This document shows positions 53,135 through 64,000 of a stretch of DNA of 64,000 nt, piece after piece. Position 1 is the first letter of the stretch; the number at the start of each line of letters is the position of its first letter. Source of the DNA: Darksidea phi (Eukaryota > Ascomycota > Dothideomycetes > Pleosporales > Lentitheciaceae); NCBI GenBank assembly GCA_030770425.1, contig JASJFT010000024.1:248001-312000 (forward strand), read 5' to 3'. Made by a program: the position numbers and the translations under genes. Below the pieces are notes generated by a model. The model was not told where the DNA came from. It saw only the letters and a list, made by a program, of their open reading frames with translations, and did not search any database.

Positions 53135-56100
53135 CCTTAACTATCTAATAGGTAGGAATAGCTAACTATAATAGTAGGAGAAGGAACCCGATAAAGCGAA
53201 GCGGCGTAGCCGCTAATTTAGGACGAATCCTTAGAAGTAGAAAGCTACTAGGAATTTAGTTCCCTAAAAGATAGTATAACTATAGAAAACTTTGAAAGAG
53301 TTATTAAGAATTAGTATATATTTAAGAAGAGAGAGGACGCGCTAGAAGCTTAGCTTACGGAGTTAACCGTTTAACTTTAGAAATATATAAGTAAACTATT
53401 AAAGCTTAGAGAACTAAAGAAGTTTAATAGAACTAAATTAAAACTTAGAGGATTTTTAGCTAATATAGTAATCTACTTTAACCTTAATAGAATAAAACTA
53501 TCTACTAAAAGTAATAAAGTATCGTTCGTAGTAGTTTAGTTTATAGGGAAAGTTATTACTTAGTTCGAAATATATTTAAATAAATAACTACGACTACCCG
53601 AAGTCTAATAAAGTAATAAAATAAAGACTATCTTCTTAAGTTATAAGTACTTTAAAAATAAGCTACGTATTACCTTTAGAGATATCGATTTAAAAAGATT
53701 AATAAAATAAAAAATTATATACCTTAGGTAGACGAAATCCGCTACGACCTATATATCTAAGTTTAAACAACTCGCTATAAAGATCTAATAGGAAGAGGTA
53801 GCCCTTATATTATAATACTACGAAGAACTAAAAGACTATATCCGTTATAAAATAATTCGAATAGAACGACCCTAGACTATAAGAGAACTAATTAAATAAG
53901 CTATTAAGATCGACGATAACCTCTATCTCTAGAACCTAGAAAGAAAGGGAAAGGTCGAATTCTACGAAAAGAAAAAAGAAGAAAAATATTATAGACTAGA
54001 AGCGATAGTCCTAGGGGCTAGCTTAGAACTTAAGAAGGAGAAATAAAGCTCTAAGAAATAAGAGCTCTATAAAAAATAAGTATACTTTAAATATAAGAAG
54101 TAAGGATATCTAATAAAAGACTATAGATTAGGCCTAAGAAAAGAAAAACCCTAATATACTTAATAGGGTAAGAAGAATAGAGTAGCTACAATATAAGAAT
54201 ATAATACTATATATTAGACGACTTATATATATAACTAGTATAAAACGTACTATAAAGCTAAGTTAAATACTAGCTATTAGTTATAGAAATAGTAAGTAGC
54301 TATAACTCGGGAGTCTTAGAGAAGAGTTTTATTCTTATTAAAAGTATAAGAAGAAGTACCCGAGGAAGGCTTATCTACGAAGTAGGAAGACTTCGATAAT
54401 ACTATAAATATACTATTATAAATAGTTAACGATAGCGATAAGTCCTTAGAACTAGAAGATAAAAACCTAGTTATATTATATAAGAATACTAGATATCTAT
54501 AGATAATTCGACTATCTAAGAAAGAAATAGGACTAGTACTAGAATATAATATAATATATACTCGAACCTTATAGTTTATAGAAAAAACTACGATACCCTT
54601 AATAATATAAGAGATTTACGAGAAATAGTCTAGATCTTACCTAATATATCGACTATTTAAAGACTTTAAATAATAGGTCGAATAGAACTTTATTATTATA
54701 GATCTTATACTTAATTAAGAAATTTAGAAAGAAATACGGTATATTACGAAAATAGTTAATAAGGAATAACTATAGTATATAGTAATCGAATAATAGATTT
54801 CCGTACGAATAACCTCTATAAAATATAATAATTAGAGATATAAGATCGATCTAGAAGACGACCTATAATATAAAATAAAATACCTAGTATACTTTAAGAT
54901 TATATAGATCTCGTACGTATAAAGAGAATATAGACTCTATAAGGGAGTAAAATAAAAAAATAACTACTACCTAGTAAAAGATTATAATAAAAGGATTACC
55001 TAAGTAGTTATACTAGAAGTAGTATATAGATAGTAATAATCTAAAAGTTAATAACGAAAAGGATACGTATAAATTATACTAGGATTACTTTTATCTTTAA
55101 ACTATATCCTTAGAAGACTATAATATAAATATCTAGAGAATAAATACCCGAAGTATATCTAGACTAAGATTAATACGAAATATTAGCCTAAGAAGATAAG
55201 AATTTAAGGGATAAAAGAATAGAACTATATCTACCTTTAAGGAATCTACTAAGAAAAGAAGATTACTACCTTAATTAATAGTAGAGCTACTCGAAACTTT
55301 ATTAGTAAAGACTTCGTCTAAAAGAAGAAGATTCCTTAATAAAGAAAATAATACCCTAGTATTATATATACTATTAAAGGAGAATCTTTTAATAAATCTA
55401 TAATATATAAAACCTAAGATAAACTTAGCCTATAGGAATAAGAGAAAGAAAATAAAATACTTAATATAATTAAAATATTAGACGACTAAGATATAATTTT
55501 AGGAATACTATAGCTCTAAGAAGCTAATTCTTAGATTCGATAGACGAACTAATAAGTATTATTTCTATAATAGAATTTAGGCGTAACTTAAGAAGAAAAT
55601 AATAATATTCTAGAATAATATAAAAAATAGAAAGAATTATTTATAAAACTAGAGAAAAGCTTATCCTAGTACTAGCCCTAGAACTATATAATCCTACTAT
55701 AAGAAGGGAAAACTCTAGGATTCGGACTAATCTATAAGTTAACTAAAGAAGAAGAAAAGATTATAATAAAGTACCTTAAAGATAACCTTATAAAAAGGTA
55801 TATTCGATATTTAAATTTACCCGTAGGATACCTAGTTCTCTTTATACCTAAGAAGGGTACTATAGAACTACGATTATATATCGATTATTAAACGCTTAAC
55901 GATATTACTATTAAGAACTAATACCTCTTACCTCTAATATCGAAAATATAAGATTAATTAAGAAAAGTTAAATAGTTTATACGATTAGATATCTAAAACG
56001 CGTACTACTAGATTAGAATTAAGAAAGGTAAAGAATAGAAAATAGCTTTTAGAATTAAGAAAGGACTATATAAATACTAAGTAATACCTTTTAGACTTAC

Positions 56101-59100
56101 TAATATACCTACGATATTCTAGAAACGAATTAATAATATTTTACGAAACTACCTCGATTAGTTCGTAATAATATACCTCGATAATATTCTAATTTACTTT
56201 AAAATAGAAAAGAAATATAAAGAGTATATAAAGAAGGTTCTATAGACGCTTAAAGAAGTATAACTATATCTTTATCCGCGAAAATATAAATTCTACGTAT
56301 AAGAAATAGAGTTTCTAGGATTTATTATAAGACTAGGAGAAATTAAAGTAGACCTATAATAGATTAATAAGGTTAAAGAATAGCCTATATCTAAGAATCT
56401 TAAGGAACTATAATTATTCCTAAGATTCTATAACTTCTATCGAAAACTAATACTATAATAGAGTATAACGACGGTACCCCTTATATAACTTACTAGAAAG
56501 AACTAGCCCTTCGAATAGAAGGAAGAATACTAATAAGCCTTCGAGAAAATTAAAGAATAATTTACTAAGGAACCTATAATTAAGATATATAATTCTAAAG
56601 AACCTTCGATTATCGAGATAGATATATTAGACTATACGATAGGAGTAGTACTACTATAGAAAGATAATAAAGATAATCTTAGACTAGTATACTACTTCTT
56701 ACGGAAAATATTACTAGCCGAACTTAACTATAATATCTATAATAAGAAGTTATTAGTAATTATCGAAGCTTTAAAGGAATAAAGATCTAATCTATAGGGA
56801 TCTAAATATCCTATTATAATCTATATAGATTATAAGAATCTAATAGGATTCTTAATAAATAAACCCCTAATTAGAAGATAGATATAATAGATATAAACCC
56901 TCGTAATCTATAATATTAGGATTATATATACTAAAGGATTAGAAAATAAATAAGTAGATATACTTAGTAGAAGACCTAACTATTAAAGAATAGAGAAACC
57001 TAGTATAGTAATCCTTAAACTATAGTTAGACGGAATAATTACTTATAATTACCTTAAGCTAGTAGGAATACGAGAAACGATACTTAAACTAGAAGGAAAT
57101 AAATAGATCTAATAGATCCGTATAGCTACTATAGAAGTAATAGATAAATAAAACGAGATTTAAGAAGTAATCTAAGAGAAAGACGAAATTATTTATATAT
57201 TCTAAAAAGCCTATATACCTAAGGTAATATAAAAAGAATTTATTAGATAATACTATAAGGTACTAGTATATAGATACTAAGGAGTAGAAAAAATTCTTAA
57301 ATAAATAATAAGGATATACTATTTTCTATACGTAAGATAGTTAGTTACCTAGGTACTTTTAGAATATATAGATTACTACTATAATAAGTATACTAGATAT
57401 ATACCCTATAGAATATTATAACTAATAGAAAATATAAAAGAACTATAAAAGATTATAACTATAGACTTTATTACGTAATTACTATATTCTAAGAAACCGA
57501 TAATAGGAGTATCCTACGATACTATACTAGTAGTAGTAGATAAGTTTACGAAGTATACTTACTTTATTCTATATATAGATAAAGGAAATATAGTAGAATA
57601 ACTTATCTATATCTTACTAAGATATATATTTAGCGAATATAGAATACTAGATAAGATTATCTTAGATAGAGACGTTAAGTTTATAGTAAAGTTTTAATAA
57701 ACCCTTATAACTAGACTAGAAATAAAATATAGTATATTAACCGCGTATTATCCGTAAATAGACGGACTAACGGAATAAATAAATTAAATAGTAGAATAAT
57801 ATCTTAGATATTATCTAAACTACCGCTAGAATAATTAGGTTATACTTTTACTTATAGTATAATTTACGTATAATAGTTCGTAATATAGTATAATAAAGAT
57901 AATACCTTTCTTTACGAATTACGAAATCGAACTAGAAATATATAAAGAACTTAGATAACTTTAGTCTTATAACTAGAATAGAGAAGAAACGGCGAAAATT
58001 ATTTTATAAATATACTAATAGCTTAAGAAAGATATAGAATTTCTTTAAAATAGGATAAGTAAGTACTATAATAAGAAGCGAAAAGAAGTACCCGCTTTTA
58101 AAGAGGGAGAAAAGGTATAGTTACTACGAAAAAATATTAAAAGTAAGTAACCTAATAATAAACTAGATTATACTAAGATCGACTCTTATAAAATCGAAAA
58201 ATAAGTCTTACCTATAAACTATTAACTAAGACTACCCCTATAAATAAAAATCTATCCTACGTTTTATATTAGCTTACTAGAAAAAGTACTATAGGATACT
58301 AAACTAGTAATATACGAAGTAGATATATATAGAGAAGATAACGAAGAATAGAAAGTAGAAGAAATCCTAGATAAAAATATTAGAAATGGAAAAAACTATT
58401 ATCTAATCTAATAGTAAGAAATAGATAAGAATAGAAGACTATAGAAACGAATCTAGGAACTTAAAGATAATCTTAATTATCCTAAGAAGCTTATAGAGTA
58501 CTAAAACTATAATCCCGAAGGAAACCCGGAGATAAGATAAGTTTATTTTACAGTAAGTTAAGAAGACTAGTACTATTTATAGTATAGTACGAGGTATTTA
58601 ACGAACTAGAAAGAGCGATATTATCTATAATATTATAAGCGACGTCTAGAGCGGTTAAAGAGGCCTTTAGATCCTTCTACTATCCTAGCTACCGAAGCTC
58701 CTCCTCCTTAGTATTAAGTTTAGCCTCGAGGGTACGAGACTATCTAGCCGCCTTCTTATTAAAAAACTCTTTCTATTTCTTTAAATATTAAACCCTTACC
58801 TACGTATTAGATAACTCTTAACTAAATTTAGCTATATAATAAAGTAGTTCCTTGTAATACTCTTTAGCTACCTATAACTAAGCTTAAAGTTTCTCTTACG
58901 AATAGTTAATAAATCGCCCTAATATATATAAGTCTATATATATAAGTTATAGTTAAAAATAAATACTTAGCTATAGAAATCCCTAATAACTAATATAAAT
59001 TTCGTATATTTATACGAATATAAGCCTCGTAGTATTTACTTTTATTAGAAGAGATAATATAGGGCGTCCCTAGCCTACTATACTAAAAATAAGAAAATAT

Positions 59101-59256
59101 TTCGGAATTATTACGACTAATACGGTTAGTAAGTATAAGATATTCTTTAATTTTACGAGAAACTATAGAGGAAGAAAGGTATAACTTAAGAAGATTTCTA
59201 GCTAATACTAATATAGCCGAGTACCGGATTCGGAACAACCTCCGAGCCGAAGGTTT

Positions 59257-59271
59257 AAAGAGGGGAGATAG
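59257..59271 (+). other. Polypurine tract of the Gypsy element
   Basis: The sequence AAAGAGGGGAGATAG abuts the first base of the 3' LTR. A purine run in this position primes plus-strand DNA synthesis in LTR retrotransposons and supports the LTR boundary. Confidence 0.8.
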
Positions 59272-59721
59272 TATTACGAACTAAATATATACTACGGGAT
59301 AGTACTAAGAGAAGCTATCTAAGATTAAACCTATTACTAGCTCTAATACGGAATATAACGACTACGACTATAATATAAATAATAATTAGTACGGACGGTT
59401 TTACTAAGAAGTTACGTAATAGATCTATAGATCTATAGGACTTAGTAAATATAGATCTATAGAGCTATAGATCTATAGATTAGTAGATCTACGGGAATAT
59501 AGAGCTATAGATCCTATAGATCTAAGAAGACTAAATTAATATATAATAACTACGAATCTCCTAGATAGTTTTCTCTTATAGTTAATTTTCGAATCTAGAT
59601 TAATCCTAGTCTATTAATATAATTAAACTATTATCTATTTATTTCTACTCCTTCGTTTCTATCTTAAGTATAAACCCTAAACGAGGCTAAATAACCTATT
59701 AGGCCCGGACTCCGTTTAATA
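59272..59721 (+). repeat. 3' LTR of the Ty3/Gypsy element
   Basis: A 450-bp repeat beginning TATTACGAACT and ending CGTTTAATA, matching the 5' LTR at equal length with transition differences only in the segments compared. Confidence 0.92.
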
Positions 59722-59726
59722 TTTAT
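59722..59726. repeat. Target-site duplication TTTAT, right copy
   Basis: The five bases following the 3' LTR repeat the TTTAT found before the 5' LTR. Confidence 0.85.
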
Positions 59727-62700
59727 ACGGAATCCGGGTTAGGACTAATAGAATATTTATTATACTATTAGTTTCTAATAGATTAAGATTAAGTTAACGA
59801 ATTCTATTACTAGAATAACTACTTAGGAAAAGATTTAATCTTATTCGTAAATATTAGGTAAAGAACTAAAGATTAATTATAAAGAATTAAGATAAAAAAT
59901 TTAAGAGATTCTCTACTCTCTTATATCTATCCTACTTTATCTTACTCTACTTACTCTATTTATTAAGATATAGATTAACTAGATTATTATTAGTTATACT
60001 CTATTTACTCTATTTACTAAGATATAGATTAACTAGATTATTATTATATAATATTAGATTACTAACTAAGCCTCTATCTTAGCTTCTAATCTTTTTAGAA
60101 TACCCCGTATCTTATAGTTCGTATAGGATTATAATACTTACTCTTTTCTCTAAAGCTTTATTCTTAAAGTCGTATTCCCTTTCTTATAACCTTATTTAGT
60201 AGTAGTTTAACTACTTTAATAATTCTTTCTATACTATATTATAACCCGCGTATACGTACTAGTAATTCTTTTCTTAGTCTAGTACTCTAGTTATTCTACC
60301 TCTTACCTAGGTATAAGAGTAAGTAATATTCTACTCTATAGATATCTAAGCCCTATTCTTTATTTTTTTCTTAGGTCCTAATAATATCTAAAGGTCTTAA
60401 GACTTCTATAGCTCGTTATCTTCGTCTTATCTACTATATCCTTTACTTTAGTTATATAATACCGCCGGCTTAATTATATCTAAACTATTAATTTACTAGC
60501 TACGAATATAAGATATTACTATTCTCGGCTTATTATAGTAAATATCTCTCTTAGAATATTTCTTATAATTTAGTAGTAACTAATAAGTCTCTTACTTACG
60601 CTAAGAAAGAGTACTTTTAACTTCTATCTAAATTAAAGTCTATTAAGAATAAAGAGTTAGTTACTTAAGTTTATAAATAGTATATCTATATATAACTAAC
60701 TTAATACGATACCTATTAATATAAGCTTCTTAATTATAAGCTAGCTTTAATCTCTAAGTTAGAAAAGTTAGAATAGGCGAAAGCTACTTACTCTACTTCT
60801 TTTAGCTTATCTATATTACTATAGTAACCCTTATTATATAAGTTTACTAATTTTTCTACTTTTCTAAATAGTTAGGAGTCTCTACCTTTAGATACTTCTA
60901 GTAATACTACTTAACTAAGTTCTAGTAGTTCTATAGATTCTTAACTAGTTTCTATATATTTTAGTTAGTAGACTATTCTATCTACTTAACTAGATATTTC
61001 TACTAATAACCGAACTTCTATAATTCTTAGATTTCCTCGATCTCGTACTTCTTATCTTCGAGTTTAATATTAGTAGCTACTTTAGTATCTTCTAGTACTA
61101 GTTCTAGTAGTAATATATAGAATACTAGATATATTCTTATACCTTTAGCTAGCTTTAGCCTATAGTTAACTAGTCTTATTTTTTCTTTAATTTCGAATAG
61201 TCCGATTCGTAAATTATCTAGTTTATTATATAGTTATTTAGTTTTTAGATTTTATTATAAAAGAAAAACTTTATCCCCTCTTTTAAGAATTAGTCCCTTA
61301 AGCCTTCTTTTATTTACTATTTTAGCTATTATAAGGTTTCTACGTACTATCTACGTACTAAGTTCTTTATATAGTTCTTATATTAAATAGACCTTTTCTT
61401 CTATTCTAGTAAATATACTCTTAATATCTTTTAAATCTTTATAAGTTATTAGCTCGTATTTATAATTTATATAGTATAGTAAGTATTTAGTTATTATAAA
61501 CTTCTTACTATTATATACTAATTATACTATTAGTAATAATTTAATCTAGTTATTCTATAACTTATTAATATAGAACCTTAGATACTTCTTTAAAGTCTAG
61601 TTCGTTTATTCTATCTAACTATCTATCTATAGATAGAAGCTAGTTAATAGCTTTCTCTTAATTTCTAATTTTATAAGTAGTATACTTTAAAACTTTAAAG
61701 TAAATAGTTTATTTCTATCTATAAGGATCTATTCTAGTAATCTATAACTAGTAATAAGTATCCTTTTAACCTTATAAGCTATATTTTCTACTATAATTAC
61801 TTTATTTATTAGGATAAAGTATATCGCTTTAGTTAATCGATCTATAATTACTATAATTATATTATATAATCTTTCTAATCCTAGTTTTAGTAATAGTAAT
61901 AACTTTACTATAAAGTTTATTATAATATAAGTCTATAGTCGTATAGATAGTACTAGTAGTTAGAATAATCTATAGGGTTTATATCTCTTAGATTTATTCT
62001 TAGAATATTCTAAATAGTTATCTATTACTTTCTAAACTTCCTCTCTTATATTAGTAAGTAGGTATTCTTTATCTATATATCTAATTATTTTATTAATTTC
62101 TAGATATCCTAGTATCTTACTCTTATAGATTTCCTATATTAAGTCTCCCTTAAGACTTAGTAAAATATAAGATCTTATTTCTAAGTTATTTATTAAAGTA
62201 GAATATTCTTCCTTGTCGAAGTATATATTATCTTCCTCTAGTATTCTATTAATATCCCTAATAGTTTTTTAGATCTTATTTTTCTATTTCCTCTTAATAT
62301 CTACTACTACTATAATCTTAGCTAGTCTTATATAGTTATATATAAGAGTTCTATCTAGTTTCTTTTATAGGACTAGTTTATATATAATAGGTTTATCGAT
62401 TCCTTAAAGGTTTAATCTTTTACTAAGAGTATCTACTACTCTATTTAGTATTTCTAGCTAGTAACTTATCTTAAAGTCGTAATCCGCTAGTAATTCTAAC
62501 TATTAGAATTATTATTAATTAAATTTCTTTATAGTCGTAAAACTTATAAGATTCTAGTAGTCTATAATAATCTTAATCTTATACTTAGCTTTTATAAGCT
62601 ATAGTCTCTATTATTTAAATACTAATATAATAGTACTAAGTTTCTTATTATAAATATTATAGTTTACTTCTTCTTTACTAAACTTATATAAGTAGTAGAA

Positions 62701-64000
62701 TACTAGTCTTTATTTTCTATCTTTCTTTTACTAGATAAGTATTACTTCTAGTATATAGTCTAATACGTCTATTTCTACTTTAAAAGATTTTATTAGGTTA
62801 TATATCTATAATATAGATACTAATATAAATAGATTCTTAAGCTTATTAAAAGCTTTCTATTATTTCTAGTTTTACTAAAATTCTTTTTCTTTCTTAGTTA
62901 CCTCTATAAGTAGAGATATAGTCTTTAAGTAATCCTTAATAAACTTCTAGTAGAAGTTAGTAAATTCTAAAAAGAATTATACGTCCTTAACTAATATTAG
63001 AGTTAGTTATTCTCTTATAGTCTATACTTTCTTAGAGTCTATAGATACTCCTTCTCGTAAAATAATAAAATCTAGATATTCGGTTTCTATTTTATAGAAT
63101 TCGTATTTATCTAGATAAAGTAGTAATCTATTTTACTATAGCTTTCGTAGTACTTTCTTTATATATTCTTTATATTCTTCTAGTATTCCTTTACTATATA
63201 TAAGAATATTATCTAGATATACTATATAGAATATATCTAAGTATTCGTTTAATATTCTATTAATAACTAACTAAAATATTACTAGTATATTTATTAGTTT
63301 AAATAGTATAACTCTATATTTATAGAGTCTATATTAGATCTTAAATACTATATACTTCTTATACCCTTTTACTATTTAAATTCTATAAAATCCTTTCTAG
63401 ATATTAAATTTCGTAATCTACTTAACTCCTTAGAGCTAGTCTATAAGTTCTCTAATTAGTAGTAGTAGGTATTAGTTTTTCTTTATAACGTTATTTAAAC
63501 GTCTATAGTTTATATAAAGTTATAACTTTTTATTCTTCTTTAGAATAAATAGAACTAGTAATACTATAGAGCTTTAACTTTCTCTAATATATCCTCTCTC
63601 TAAGTTCTTTACTAAGTACTTCTTTAATTCTTCCTATTAGTCTACTATTAATAAGTATATAGGTCTAGGCTTAAGCTTTATACCCTATTTTAGATATATT
63701 TTATAATTCTATTCCTAGTACTCTAGTAAATTGGTTTCTAGATATTCTTTAAATAGCTCTCGGAATTTCTTATAGTCTCGAGGTATTATTAGTTATAGTT
63801 CTTTCTACGTAGTCGCGACTCTCTATACTATAATAATATCGACTCTCTATAGGTTCTTTTTATAGATTCTCGCGATCTTATAAGATAAAATTAAGTCTAT
63901 CCTCTCTTTCTAGGGTATATACTAGATCTCGTAGCTAGATCTTTCTAGTCTTCTAATTTCTACGACTTAAGCTATCTACTTATAGTCTAGTACTTTATAT
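59727..64000 (-). mobile_element. Second, different Ty3/Gypsy element, minus strand, RIP-mutated and cut by the window end
   Basis: The minus strand carries remnants of another Gypsy polyprotein, in order from right to left: reverse transcriptase with YLDNILIYSKG near 63240-63180, integrase core with DRNKLFTLKF and LEIKRKLLTSF near 61725-61600, a KRGDKVFLL segment near 61290-61260, and an integrase tail/chromodomain-like region (KLDNLRIGLFEI, then YEIEEI) near 61220-61030. The sequence differs from the 52-59 kb element, so it is a separate family. Stops are dense and TA-rich as expected from RIP. Its gag end and 5' LTR must lie beyond base 64000; I could not locate the 3' LTR with confidence within 59.7-60.9 kb. 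Confidence 0.8.
59951..60046. repeat. 42-bp direct duplication, 54 bp apart
   Basis: The segments 59951-59992 and 60005-60046 are the same 42 bases except for a single T/C transition. They lie in the RIP-mutated tract and may belong to the terminal repeat of the minus-strand Gypsy element. Confidence 0.75.

Larger units (their letters stand above)
52685..59721 (+). mobile_element. Full-length chromodomain Ty3/Gypsy LTR retrotransposon, inactivated by RIP
   Basis: This 7,037-bp element has two 450-bp LTRs, a TTTAT target duplication on both sides and a polypurine tract before the 3' LTR. The plus strand retains the remains of gag-pol in the order of Ty3/Gypsy: a zinc-knuckle-like segment at about 54080-54126 with its Cys positions changed to Tyr, a protease active-site segment at about 55274-55303 in which Asp and Gly are changed (reads INSRAT), reverse transcriptase with YLDN at about 56170-56184, RNase H near 56608-56645, integrase near 57660-57695, and an integrase tail plus chromodomain-like segment at about 58253-58425. 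Stops are frequent, many where Trp or Gln is expected. All this fits C:G to T:A mutation on both strands. No functional protein remains. Confidence 0.92.

Overview
The window is nuclear DNA from a filamentous ascomycete (Pezizomycotina). The evidence is compact genes with short GT-AG introns (mostly 40-300 bp), the single-copy fungal gene set (LST8, BUD6, PBP1, MPP10, MAP2, VPS29, porin, AGX1), and AT-rich blocks whose repeats are damaged only by C:G to T:A transitions, the signature of repeat-induced point mutation (RIP). The sharp alternation of gene-rich DNA and RIP-damaged AT isochores suits a Dothideomycete (Pleosporales-like), but species cannot be settled from this sequence.

Layout. 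1-18.7 kb is dense housekeeping sequence: the 3' end of a PP2C-type phosphatase gene, an FMN-dependent 2-hydroxyacid dehydrogenase/monooxygenase, the TOR-complex subunit LST8, the polarity factor BUD6, the ataxin-2 homologue PBP1, a myo-inositol-type sugar transporter and the U3 snoRNP protein MPP10. 18.7-21.7 kb is gene-poor, with an AT-rich scar. 21.7-25.4 kb holds ER/secretory genes: a PDI-like protein with no CXXC site, divergent from a prolyl-4-hydroxylase-like oxygenase, then a secreted Cys-rich, probably GPI-anchored protein. 25.9-31.3 kb holds a broken ammonium transporter, an intact EFM6-type lysine methyltransferase, and a decayed coiled-coil gene. 31.5-39 kb is again dense: MAP2, a DnaJ protein, mitochondrial porin, VPS29 and a MET22/HAL2 bisphosphate nucleotidase. 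39-44.4 kb is GC-rich and nearly gene-free around one ECL1-like small gene. 44.4-50.8 kb has an uncharacterised triple-repeat protein, alanine-glyoxylate aminotransferase (AGX1) and a secreted M28 aminopeptidase. From about 50.8 kb to the end lies a RIP-damaged AT isochore holding one complete chromodomain Ty3/Gypsy element (identical-length 450-bp LTRs, 5-bp target duplication) and a second, divergent Gypsy element in opposite orientation running off the window.

The genes are not an operon or an obvious biosynthetic cluster. The most suggestive functional pairing is the head-to-head prolyl hydroxylase-like / redox-dead PDI-like pair, which recalls the alpha/beta subunits of animal prolyl 4-hydroxylase. 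I found no CRISPR array, no rRNA and no tRNA that I could support. Exon coordinates below were deduced by hand from splice signals, reading-frame continuity and family conservation.
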